A stretch of DNA of 64,000 nucleotides from Nemopilema nomurai (lineage: Eukaryota > Cnidaria > Scyphozoa > Rhizostomeae > Rhizostomatidae): NCBI GenBank assembly GCA_003864495.1, contig ML133432.1, forward strand, positions 1,947,760 through 2,011,759. Reading direction: 5' to 3'. This document shows positions 31,852 to 42,214 of the stretch, piece by piece. Below the pieces are notes generated by a model that was not told where the DNA came from, searched no databases, and saw only the letters and a list, made by a program, of their open reading frames with translations. The position numbers and the translations under genes were made by a program. The stretch's first letter is position 1; each line of letters starts with the position of its first letter.

Positions 31852-33406
31852 CAGGGGCGAAACTGCTGGGAGGTATGGGGGGTGCTGCACCCCACCAATA
31901 TTCAAAAAAGCGGATTCTGCCGTGCAAATATTTCGCTGCTAGTATATTTGTCGGGCAAATTTGGAAATTTTGTTTAGGTCGCATTTTTATTGCTGTTTTT
32001 TCGCTTCAGCTTGATTTTTTGAATTTATGGTCTCCACCCAGTTGGGAAAACAAAACAGAAGCCCTGTATGCGGAAGTTTGATTTTTTCTTTGCACTAATG
32101 TTTATGCGATTAGTTATGAAGAAGACAAAGCTCTTGACATTGGCAATGCAAAAAGAAGAGCTGAATATCTTGGATGCGCTTTTATTGGTAAAATAAACTG
32201 TTACAATTCTGGAATCGGTGATGGAATGAACGTACGACATTGACAATGAGGTCTGTGCTTGCATTCAGTTTTGCCAAAATACTTTAAAAACAGACCCAGA
32301 AGATGAATACGCTCGAATTCACAGACCACGAAAAATGCCAAGGAGGTATGACGAGAATCAAGACACAGAAGCATCGCTGGCCATTAATATATACTATCGA
32401 AAGGCTGTTAGAGAGGCTCTTGATTCACTCATACACGAGTACACCGAAAACGTGAAGCAATGTTTAGAAAAAATGTTGCCATTAGCAAAGCAGCTTCAAC
32501 CACCGTTTGCAAAGCCCAGTATTGAAGATATGAATGCTGTAGGTCAGCTTGTTCCTCCGTCTCTGTCGATAGATATTGCTTGTTGCGAAATGGAGTAGGA
32601 TATATTTGTTAATCACGTGAATAGTCAGAAGGTACCTTATGAAAGTGTACATCAGGTTTGCCAATATGCTTTTGCAAATAAACGTATATTCCTAATGATG
32701 TACAGAATATTTTTTAAGTTACTTTTTACAGCACCGATCAGTGTCGCAAAGGACGCGCGAACTTTTAGCAAGACGAAGATAGTCAAAGTCTTTTTAAGAA
32801 GCACAATGGGTGATGAGCGACTCGACAATTTGTTTATATTGGCGTGCGAGAAAGATCTGACCGATAAAATGGACTTGAATATGGCATTGAAGGTTTGGAG
32901 TGATGAAAAAAACCGAAAGTTAAAAATCAAACTCCGAAAAGAAAATTGATTTTTATTGATTTTGATATGGGATTTTTGTTGAAACATTGTAGACTGCGTA
33001 GCCGTTTCTGATTTCCAATATTGTTTTGTTTTGTTGTTTTACTGTGATAAAATTGAGACCCTACTTCAATCTCTTTTTTAAATTGTTCTCTTAACAGCCA
33101 GGAGATTTAGAAAGTGACGACTATTTTCTTTTATAGAAAAGGCAGTCCTTACAAATTATTGGTTTTCGAACATGTCAACACCAGAAAAACAAGAGGCATA
33201 TTTTTTGACTTTGAAAAACAGCTCGAATCTGAGGGCCTAACTACATAGTGACCCTTTGTCGGGCTCCCCGATGTCTTCAACCCTTGAGGCGATGTTCCCT
33301 AAAGATGATGTTCAGCATGACACCCCCTTTGCAAGCAAGACACGCCCTTTTGTCGGGCATCTAAGCCTCACACCCCCCTAATGAAAAAAGTGAAGTTTCG
33401 CCCCTG
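31852..33406 (+). mobile_element. Inner hAT transposon, internally deleted
   Basis: The termini are CAGGGGCGAAACTGCTGG and the complement of CAGGGGCGAAACTTCAC. Subterminal sequence on both sides is C/G-rich (GGGGGGTG-type). Flanking octamers TCAAAATA and CAAATATA agree only partly, so the target duplication is decayed. It contains the transposase remnant at 32290-32949. Confidence 0.7.
32290..32949 (+). pseudogene. hAT (ZMYM1-like) transposase C-terminal half
   Basis: One frame with a single stop at 32596-32598. The first part (RRYDENQDTEASLAINIYYR, then VREALDSLIHEYTENVKQCL) corresponds to the segment before the dimerisation region of ZMYM1/hAT-type proteins. The second (LLFTAPISVAKDARTFSK, KIVKVFLRSTMGDERLDNL, ACEKDLTDKMDLNMALKVW) is a good hAT C-terminus, with Asp-Ala replacing the usual Glu of the ERSFS motif. 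The N-terminal zinc finger and most of the catalytic core are missing. Confidence 0.8.
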
Positions 33407-34390
33407 CAAATATATTTCAAACAGTTTAGAAGTTTGCTTTTCAGAGAGCATTTTATGCCACGACTTCAATACATCATACCTCTAGATATCCTTGCAATTT
33501 TTTTGGGTAATTGCTTTATATTTTATAATTTCTAGCTCCCTGAAATTTGGTAGGTTAAACTATATCATGAGTAATTAAAATATTGGATAGATATATCTTG
33601 CTCTATGAATATCGAAGTATGTGTTAGGCGTCAAGCGTGAAAGCTTCGATCGAAATTGCTTACCGTAATATAATGTCCCTTAATCGAAATGGCATTTAAA
33701 CTGATCAAATGCAGTAATCCCTCGCTTGATATTTCACTTCACGAATAAGAAAAATAAATTCAAACTAACAGGAGTTCCCACTAAATTCCTAGCACGAACA
33801 GTACTGGATAGATTCCTGTGTGCCAAATTCTAGACAAAATCTGAAACACCGAAATATTAGTAAATTCGATTGGTAACAACTTCAGTGATAAAATGGCGCC
33901 AGTTTCCTCCTTATTTATCTTCTTGTCGAGTCAGTAATTGTTATTCGTTAAAGTTAGATTGTGAAATTATAATTATCGAAATAAATTCAAAAATAGGCGT
34001 TTCTATTATTTCCCAGGCACCTGAAGGGCGTGACACTAAAATCCGATAGTAATCTAATACCGCCCCATCGTTGCCTCTTAAATCCGCCCCTGCCTCCAAT
34101 GCATTTCAGATCTCTCAGGAGTTATAAAAATAGATTTTTAAGCAATACTGAAGATTTCATTCCCGCTGCAATAAATGTACAGACATTTGTGTCTCACACC
34201 TGTGAAAAACTGTACTTTTTTATCGCTGAGAAGCTTTTTTTTATGGAATGTGTCTACAGGCCCTTTTTAAACATCTTGCAAAAGAAGAGTTTTCATTTAA
34301 TGAATTTCATTTTTTCTCGCTCACTATGTACAGACAAGTAGCTATGAATGCAGAAATCATCATAACTATTTTCGATATTCTTGGTTGTTG
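33407..34390. other. Interior of the outer hAT-like element
   Basis: AT-rich, no recognised gene. It includes the unpaired hAT-like terminus ending at 34092 (TCCGCCCCTG). Confidence 0.35.
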
Positions 34391-35048
34391 CACTGGCACT
34401 AGCATTGGGCCCCCCTGGCAAGGCCACCCTCAGCAAGGGTCACAAAGGGCCACTTTTCTTGTAGAAAATGTTTTCAAAGTAATTTAACTTGAGATAGTAA
34501 TACTATTACAGCGGCGTAAGTACAGTTGATGCGTTTAGAGCAACTCCTAAGAGCCCCAGAGCAGTGTACTGATTAACTACTACTACTTCTACTACCCCAA
34601 ACTACTTCTACTGGTACTGATTTTCACTAATCAGTGCAAATGTGTAGCAGTAGTAATAGTTTTGCAGCATAAGTTAAGGGGACTCTACCACTTGGCGGGC
34701 ACCTAGGAGTTGCTCTAACCCAACCATTGTGCGTTGCACCACTGCACTAGCTACTATTATCTTAAATCATATAATTTTGAAATAATTCTCTCCAAGAAAA
34801 GGGGCCCTTTGTGGCTCTTGCTAAGGCCCTTTGTGGCCCAGCCCGGTAGCCCGACCGGCCACTCCGCCCCTGGTCCCAGTAACTTGCCGTCATTCAAAAA
34901 TGAGCTATTGTCTTCCTCTTTATATAAACAAGACTTGCCTCCTCCAGAGAACGTAAGAGCAAAGCATCCGTGTTTATCAATTGTTTATTCACTGGTTTAA
35001 AATTCAAAATATCACGAAGCTGCAATAAACTAAACCCTCCATACCTGT

Positions 35049-35795
35049 ATGGTGGAATATTCGGTTCAAAAACTTTTTACCCTTTTCGAGCCCCATTTTC
35101 CATTTTCGAGCCCGATTTTCATTTTCGATCCCGATTTTGCTTCTGCTTGCTGTTATGATGGAATATTCGGTTCAAAAACTTTTTACCCGTTTTCGGGCCC
35201 CATTTTCCATTTTCGGGCCCGATTTTCATTTTCGAGCCCGATTTTGCTTCTGCTTGCTGTTATGATGGAATATTCGTTCAAAAACTTTTTACCCGTTTTC
35301 GGGCCCCATTTTCCATTTTCGGGCCCGATTTTCATTTTCGATCCCGATTTTGCTTCTGCTTGCTGTTATGATGGAATATTCGGTTCAAAAACTTTTTACC
35401 CGTTTTCGGGCCCCATTTTCCATTTTCGGGCCCGATTTTCATTTTCGAGCCCGATTTTGCTTCTGCTTGCTGTTATGATGGAATATTCGGTTCAAAAACT
35501 TTTTACCCGTTTCGAGCCCCATTTTCCATTTTCGAGCCCCATTTTCATTTTCGAGCCCGATTTTGCTTCTGCTTGCTGTTATGATGGAATATTCGGTTCA
35601 AAAACTTTTTACCCGTTTTCGGGCCCCATTTTCCATTTTCGGGCCCGATTTTCATTTTCGAGCCCGATTTTGCTTCTGCTTGCTGTTATGATGGAATATT
35701 CGGTTCAAAAACTTTTTACCCGTTTTCAGGCCCCATTTTCCATTTTCGGGCCCGATTTTCATTTTCGAGCCCCATTTTGCTTCTGCTTGCTGTTG
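35049..35795 (+). repeat. 107-bp tandem repeat, 7 units
   Basis: Units begin GGAATATTCGGTTC at 35053, 35160, 35267, 35373, 35480, 35586 and 35693. Each contains three sub-blocks of the type TTTTCGGGCCC(C/G)ATTTTC and ends CTTCTGCTTGCTGTTATGAT. Single-base indels give 106/107 spacing. The 305-codon plus frame through it is repeat-derived. Confidence 0.95.
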
Positions 35796-35799
35796 AGCA

Positions 35800-36700
35800 A
35801 AAAACGCGTGCCATTTTCAAAAAGACCGACCTGTCAAAACTGCATGACACTAAGCCGAGATGATAAAGTGCTAACATCTTTTTCATGTGTTCTCGAGGCG
35901 TGCTATTTCACTTGCTGCGTGCTGTTTTTGTCGGGCCCGTTTTTACTCAACTTCCGGTTTTACTAGTAACTTTATCAACACTCGCGCGGTGATTTCTGCT
36001 CGTTTCGCGCAAAAATAAATCTACCGCGCGGTGATTTCTGCTTGTCTCGTCCACGGTAGATTGCGCAATACATGCTTTGATAAGAAACCGGATAGGGTGA
36101 CAGAGACCCCCGGAAATCTATGAAAACAAAACAAGACGACAAAGAGCTCAACTGTCACTTTAGTTTACGCTGGAGTTTAAAGATAATTTTGCAGCTTGAT
36201 GAAGACATCGTAAACGTAAACAATAATTTGTGTTAAGCGTTGGGAGGCTGAACCAGCTTTTAGAATAGGTTATGTATCTCGATACAACATCAATTTATCT
36301 GGTTTGTTTTTTTTGCTGTGTACATGAAATCTGTGAATGAAATGAAGAAATACTTCATTAAGGGCGAATAGTTTTTGTAAATCTGAAACATTGGCAACTT
36401 AGCGAGGGTGCCCCTCAATACATGTGCCCCAGACATTTGAAATGCTTCCTATGCCTTGGGTAAAATAGAATCTTAATCTCTTTTACATTGGGTGAGTGAA
36501 TAGAAACTAAGTCAAAATTTTAAAGTTTCATTATATTCAGGAGGACCATGTAGAGGACGGTGATTAAAAACTACAGTCTTCATATTTAATTTATGATCAT
36601 TATTAACTAAGAAATTAACTTAGACAGAAATATTCTCTGGCCTCATTTTTAGTTCATTTCATAGAAAAACAAGTAGAGTTTGTCTCAGTAAGAACAGAGT
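35800..36700. other. Sequence between array and inverted half-unit
   Basis: It contains a twice-repeated phrase CGCGCGGTGATTTCTGCT-like near 35983 and 36025 and otherwise no recognised gene. Confidence 0.4.
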
Positions 36701-36742
36701 AAAACGGGTAAAAAGTTTTTGAACCGAATATTCCACCATAAA
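36700..36742 (-). repeat. Inverted partial unit of the 107-bp repeat
   Basis: GGGTAAAAAGTTTTTGAACC and the following GAATATTCCACCATA are the exact complement of the start of the first unit at 35049 (including the variant TATGGTGGAA). The array and this end therefore bracket about 0.9 kb as an inverted pair. Confidence 0.85.
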
Positions 36743-36959
36743 TACTCGCATAGATTGTTTGCTATTCGTGTGTCAAGTGCTTCATCGAGTAGTTTCCGCA
36801 TATTCTATCTCGCCGCCAGTGTTAAAGCTTATTGATGTGCATTGAAAATTATGGAACTTTTAAGGAGCTTTTGGTACTAAAATCTGATGACTTGAGGTCT
36901 ACGAATAAGGAACTTTTGGAACTAGGCCTTGTGGTAGGTTCCTTATAAAAAAGCGTGTA
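36742..36959. mobile_element. Truncated copy of the 11.2-kb MITE
   Basis: Collinear with 11379-11616, including GAATAAGGAACTTTTGG and the right inverted repeat ending AAAGCGTGTA. The left half is missing. Confidence 0.85.
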
Positions 36960-38775
36960 ATTGCTTCCTCCCACATTTTGCAAGTTTGAAATATTTTGTT
37001 ACAGGATCCATACTGATTGTTGACTTCAGTTTAAATCCGTGCATTTCTGCAGAATGTATATGCAATGCAAGCATATCACATACGCTAATAAGAGACCCTG
37101 GTTTGTACGCCTGTATTCCTCATATCCTGAATCACGACTGACTTACCTTTATAGTTATATTCAGTTAACCTACACGGATTTCGTTACAATCAGGATGAGC
37201 TGAATTTTTTAACGCAGGGAATCAAATTGTGTCATTGCATTAAGAGTGGTACCATTCATTTGGTACTTTTAAGAAATCAGATTGTCATAAAATATATGGT
37301 TAACATTTGCTTGTTATTTGATTAACCTTTTTGCTTCCCGTATTATTTTGCTTCTTTCCAAAAAGCTAAAGTTCTCACACGATGAGTCAATAATTATTAA
37401 GAAAAGCAAACCAAACTTTTGAAAAAGAGCATAAATTAAACTGAAGACCCAGCAGCTTGTCTCGGCAAGCAAGGTCTCTGGGGCGTGGTACAGAAAGGGT
37501 GTGGCTAAAGACAAATTTGGCCACCCTCTACTTCAAAACTTGAGTCAGAGGCCCTGTGTATGAAAAATTTCTTCAGTGCTTATTAGATAGATCTCAAAAG
37601 CTGATATATTCCACGACGGTAATTGTTTCTGGTATTGCTAGTTAACACAATATATTGCTAGTTAAGTATTTTGTCGAATATTATCCTTGTCCTTCTTCAG
37701 CCAACGTTACAAACGACACTCTATTCTCCAATTTAGCCCGATTTGCCAAAGGCTTCATTGACCTGTCTCGTAGTTTAATTAAAACATAAGGTGGGGACTT
37801 TTGATCACCACTTGAATACTAAGCAGGGTCTATTGCGCGCAGGCCAAGAATCGTAGCGCACGGAGCGTAAAATTTGATGTTGTTGCCTGCGCTCATAGGC
37901 GCCGACTACGTGGGGGCTCGGGGGCTCGAGCCCCCCTGGGAATTGCTATGGGGGGCTCAGCCCCCCCTGGGAATTTCGTTTGAAATCCACCACTGGTCTG
38001 TAAATTCAGCGCAGAACAGCTGAAGGAAGGTACCTGTATATTCTAAGTCTCAAAAATGTGAAATTTATCTAAATAAATCCCTTGTAAAAAATTTAATCAA
38101 AACTTTCTGTCTCCTACGTCATTTGTTGATATTTTAACTTGTCTAATGCGGAAATCGAACGGTGTCTTAATGGTCAAACTGATCAAAGGCAGGAAACAAT
38201 AGCCAATAATTTACAAAAAATTGACATCCCTACTTTGGATGAAAACTCGAATTTAAAAGCTCTCACTGAGCATTTGATGGTACCTGATTTTCAAGATGGA
38301 TAAATTTGTTGTGAGACGGACAATAACAAAATGGACAGATGGACAATAAAAAAACATGTTTATTCTATCGAAGAAACACTAATCAAAGAATTAAACTTAT
38401 GACACTGTAGACCATGATGTTATATCTGCTTTATTTAAATGTTTTATTTTGTTATTATACATACTACATGTGTTGTATTACGTTATTAAAGCGACAGGAA
38501 ATTTCTCTAATTTTGAGCCCCCCCTGGGAGAAGTAAAAGTCGGCGCCTATGCCTGCGCTAGTTTCCAAATGCTGTGGAAAGAGGCATATTACACTGGTAA
38601 AACTCCATCATTTCGAACTTATGGTGAGACATTTGCTGACTAAAGGTCGACCACCATTTGCCCAAGCGTAAAGAAGATTTGAAAGAAAAGAAAACCCCGT
38701 GCACACGAGAAAATGGAGACGGGATGACAGCCAGAATCACATTGCAGCTGTAAATCGACGAAGAAATGTTATGCT
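36957..38775. repeat. Dispersed long repeat, copy A (interrupted)
   Basis: 36957-37893 and 38552 to about 38775 are collinear with 62887-64000. The two segments are separated by the 658-bp insertion at 37894-38551. Both copies preserve a minus-strand frame of 66-67 codons (ETSCWVFSLIYALFQKFGLL), but copies with no measured substitution pattern cannot show selection. Element class unknown. Confidence 0.85.
37886..38559. mobile_element. 658-bp hAT-type non-autonomous element with 8-bp TSD
   Basis: The element spans 37894-38551. Termini CATAGGCGCCGACT are perfect inverted repeats, followed inward by G/C runs (GGGGGCTC). The exact octamer CCTGCGCT flanks both sides. The paralogous repeat near 63780 reads CCTGTGCT once and has no insertion, which is a genuine empty site. 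No transposase is encoded. Confidence 0.93.
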
Positions 38776-39155
38776 ATTCCCTTTCATGCGACAGAAACTG
38801 TTGGAAATTGAAGAAGTAGAATGTTATCTGTGCTTGAAACTACCTAGAAAAGACACAACTTTGACTTAAAGTGCATATGACACGAAAATTTTTATTTCAC
38901 CGTCTGACTAAATCGAATACGCTGATTACGAAAATAACCTTAAAATTTCGAAAGACGTGTACTTTCAAGTTATAGTTGTTTCAAAGTCGATTTTTTGCTT
39001 CAAAATCTGTCGTAAGGGATTGGGTCGAGTTGACAGGAAGTGACGTAAAGTAGTTGTGTTGGTGAAAAGTTTAGATTGCTTCCTAACAAGAAACAGTACG
39101 GCGGAATTTTACTTGCGACCATGTAATCGTGTCGGACAGCGAATGTTAGAGCTCG

Positions 39156-39852
39156 ATGGCTTCAGTTTTCGAAGAAAGTGAACAAGAAGAGCTTATAGGT
39201 GCTTCTGGTGGGCTTTTTTACCATACCAGAACGAACAATTCGTTTCGTCTGGGGGAAATTCGGACGCGGAGCCAGGCGAAGCTGGCACGGCAATCGAAAG
39301 AGACCAGGCAGAAGATGAGGATACGGCCTTCCCAACTGCTTGATCGACGGCGAGGAATTATTCCTCTGAATGAATGGTGAGTAGGATAAATCGTCATTGA
39401 GTTTTAAAGTTAGAAATTCCGTATTCGCTTTGCATCGTGGCTGTTTTCAGGTACCATAACCTGATAAAAGTTTTCCAAAAATGGCCTAGCCTAGGCTGAT
39501 GAGTTTTGTGGGCAAAGTTAAAATATGACTTGCCAAAACGAAAACGGCTTGGGGTTGGTTTATATTTTGATTGTTATTAATTCTTAGGTGTGTGTGTGGT
39601 AAGTGTCAAACTGGGCTTCTTGTTGGTGCAAGGGAGTACCGATGCTGCCAAGGAAGTCCATGGGAAGCTTGTACTGCGGCGTATCGGAAGCTTGTTTTTG
39701 AGGGCATCACGGACCGGGTGTACATTGAATCCAAAAATCACGCTCTTTTTGGTCAGGCTCATCAAGTTGAACGAAGTCGCTTATCTGGCTTTCTGTTTCT
39801 ACTTTTGCAGTTGAAGTGGATGCAACATCGGATAAACTTGTCGCCTCAGTAG
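39156..39852 (+). CDS. P2X7 cytoplasmic-tail-like (P2RX7_C) protein, 2 exons, truncated
   Basis: Exon 1 (39156-39376) encodes an acidic start (MASVFEESEQEELIG) and a basic region (RTRSQAKLARQSKETRQK), ending in phase 2 at GAATG|GTGAGT. Exon 2 starts at 39588 after TTCTTAG and completes Trp in EWCVCGKCQTG, followed by REYRCCQGSPWEACTAAYRK. The W-C-x-C-G-x-C...C-C pattern and the following RKLV match the Cys-rich start of the P2X7 intracellular tail, which in many invertebrate proteins occurs without the channel. Here there is no membrane segment, so a soluble zinc-binding protein is likely. After about residue 120 the sequence no longer resembles the family and stops at 39850, so the domain's second half is lost or displaced. 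Confidence 0.6.
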
Positions 39853-40339
39853 TCGATGGTCTCTCATCAATGTTTGTTCCTTTTATGAGCTGTGGAGGAT
39901 ATTTCGTACTGGTTTTTAACAAATACTTGTGAATCACGTTTACCTAACAATAAACTTTGAAATGTGAAAGCTATAAAATGAAAATAATAAAGAGAAATAA
40001 TTAAATATGTACACATGTTTTGTTTTTGTTAATCAATTTTCTCGCTTGAATTTTGCATCTGTACCCCAAAGAAAGTTTTAATTAAATATTTTAAACATTA
40101 CAGGAGATATTGAATTAGTTTGATTATGTATTGCAATTATTTTAGAAAGTTATCAAACTAACTGAAAAATTAACATCAGGGATGTTTTAATGTACAAAAA
40201 TGCTGACATTGACATTGGTGAGGCAAGGAGTGCCTAATGTAGTAGATTGTCCAGTTACCAGGAACTTGTAGTATCTGTCAAGGCCATCAGAAGCAGGAGT
40301 CTGGAGCCCCCAATACTATATATGCCTTAAATAGTGTAC

Positions 40340-40567
40340 TGGCGGGGAAGCAATACAATAGGCAGACCCCCCCCAAATAATTTCGTTCTGACGACACTGC
40401 CTGGTTTGTTATGAAATCTCCGACTGCCCTTTATGTGAATGTTCAATTTGGATTTTCCAAATATCGTCCAAAATTTTTCTTGGATACACATAAATAGTTT
40501 GTAAAAAAACTCTCTACGAAGGGAGTTCACAACGACACTGGTACAGGAATGAAGCACTGCGCATTCA
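40340..40567 (-). pseudogene. Possible displaced C-terminal piece of the P2RX7_C domain
   Basis: The minus frame begins right after a plausible acceptor (GAATGCGCAG) and reads CAVLHSCTSVVVNSLRREFF. This resembles the last conserved motif of the P2X7 tail (Leu-Pro-Ser-Cys, an Ile/Leu-Arg pair, then Glu-Phe-Pro). It lies in the same transposon as the domain's first half but on the opposite strand. Weak match; inference only. Confidence 0.3.
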
Positions 40568-41180
40568 CATAAAAAGTATTATGTGGGTGCCCCCGGTGTT
40601 TATGTGGCATCATCGACAACGTACTTCAGGTGTAAAACAATAGGAATTTGATAGGCAGTTATCCAAAACAATATCAAACATATTACTCACCATGAGCTTT
40701 TGACGCTTGCCAAGCTCTTCGTCTTGTTTTGGTTTGCGGACTGAAGGTACAGCATCTCATCAAAGGAATGTTTTGGTGTTTCTGGTGTCAAAAACAGGTA
40801 TCGAGGAGAACGTCAAAACTTGTGCAAAGTTAAACAATGCATCGAGCTTCTGTTGGTGCAGCAGTTTTCAGACATTGCTTGAGTAATAATAATGCAAAAA
40901 ACCCCTCTGGGGGAGAACAGTTGTGCCATCACATAGTCAAACCATACAGCAGCTCAGTTCTATTTGAACGATACACAACCACTTTACGTCACAGAGGTCA
41001 TGTGACCGCCTGCCCGACCGCGTTTTTCTTATGACACATTTTAGCCAAAGTGGGTGTCAGAAAACCCCGATTTTCGAGAAAAGTACGTCGAAAATAAAAA
41101 ATCGAAGTTCACCATCGTTACCAGCGATGTTTAGTTGATAGTTTAAGCGAATAAAATTTTACGTGTCATATGCACTTTAA

Positions 41181-41980
41181 GGGAATCGGTAAAGGTGAGA
41201 CTACCTCTTGCTTATTCGATAAAAAAAAGTGTCCGATTCAAAATTATTTTTCAAATGTTTCGAATGTCTGCTTTAAAATTTAAAGAATTAGCAAAATATG
41301 TTGCTCTCCTGGAGCTTGTTAGTGTAGTAGAATTACGGCTTTACCCCGACAAAAATAATATAAAAATGAGATTATTGCATGTGAGCAGACGCGCATGTAC
41401 CCCTTTCATCAACTCTGCTCACCCATCGAGAAATGAGTATTGACAATAAAGGCATAGTTCTGAATTGAACCCTTGCGCTTAGCTACTGTGGAGCAGAGAA
41501 AACATACTCCAATCTCTGCCAAAAGTCTTGAAACACTTGCTCTAATTTACGCATCGCGCAGCGTGCTTAATCACCTCGCCCCTCAAACAATGTTGTGTAG
41601 CGCAAAAGAAAATAACTCTACAAACACAAGTGATGAAATTTACATATAGCTATGGCTTTCACCTAACGATCTAACAATGTTTTAGGGGGAAGGGGTTGCA
41701 ACATAAAGGGAAACACAGGAATAGAACGGGGGTTGAAAAATCGCTTAATTTTCAAGGTGTTCCAATAACTTTTGGCAGAGATTGTAGCTTCTTTCTTGGA
41801 GGATCTGCTGTAGACGCCTTTCTTGTGTCAACCAACATTCTTCTGCAGTCACAATGAACCAAGACTGTACCAATAGGGGATTATTCAAGAAGCTAAAGAA
41901 GAAGTTAACACTGCGTCTATTATGGACGTCTATCATAAATACATTTCGACTTATAATGCTCCAAATTTTATTACATTTAA
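41181..41980. other. Spacer
   Basis: AT-rich; no supported gene. The 79-codon minus frame 41745-41984 has no recognisable motif. Confidence 0.3.
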
Positions 41981-42214
41981 TCACATAGTATCACCAGCAC
42001 TAATTGATAAAACGTACCTTTGCAAGTCAGAAAAATCTCTTTCTTCACTGATTCGGGTCTGTGTTTTCAGTCCTTTCATCCTTACCTTCACCGCTGACTC
42101 TTTCTCGAACCCATCGTTACATAAGGCACACATTCCATTTATTGCATAATTATCTGCGCGCCTTTTCAATATTCGCTTGGCCTTTTCTTTATTCCACCTT
42201 TTAATTGAACTCAC
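41981..42214 (-). pseudogene. Fragment of an uncharacterised Cys-rich repeat protein
   Basis: The frame contains CALCNDGFEKESAVKVRMK followed by GLKTQTRISEERDFSDLQ. From memory this resembles the N-terminal part of multi-copy cnidarian proteins that start with a C-x2-C zinc motif and a KGLxTLIRxSEER phrase. Nothing downstream continues the similarity. Confidence 0.35.

Larger units (their letters stand above)
31715..34872. mobile_element. hAT-like element hosting a second hAT
   Basis: The ends are CAGGGGCGGACTGGC and the complement of CAGGGGCGGAGTGGC (14 of 15 match). Flanks GTCTCCAG and GTCCCAG agree as an 8-bp target duplication with one lost base. The interior holds the inner hAT at 31852-33406, an unpaired CAGGGGCGGATTT terminus ending at 34092, and a hairpin (about 34405-34475 with 34795-34850). 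No separate transposase of its own is visible. Confidence 0.5.
38866..41180. mobile_element. TTAA-flanked transposon (Kolobok/piggyBac-like) with P2X7-tail gene
   Basis: The element proper is 38870-41176. Both ends read AGTGCATATGACACG inward, with imperfect similarity (AAAATTTTTATT and then a GTGACGTAAAGTxGTTG block) continuing inward for perhaps 190 bp. TTAA lies immediately outside each end. TTAA duplication is typical of Kolobok and piggyBac. No transposase was recognised; the only recognisable cargo is the P2X7-tail-like gene at 39156 and a motif from the same domain on the other strand near 40500. Confidence 0.8.

Noticed and set aside
35049..35966. 305-codon open frame on the plus strand
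   Set aside because: It is a translation of the 107-bp tandem array, and unit-length changes shift the peptide register. There is no sign of a real protein.
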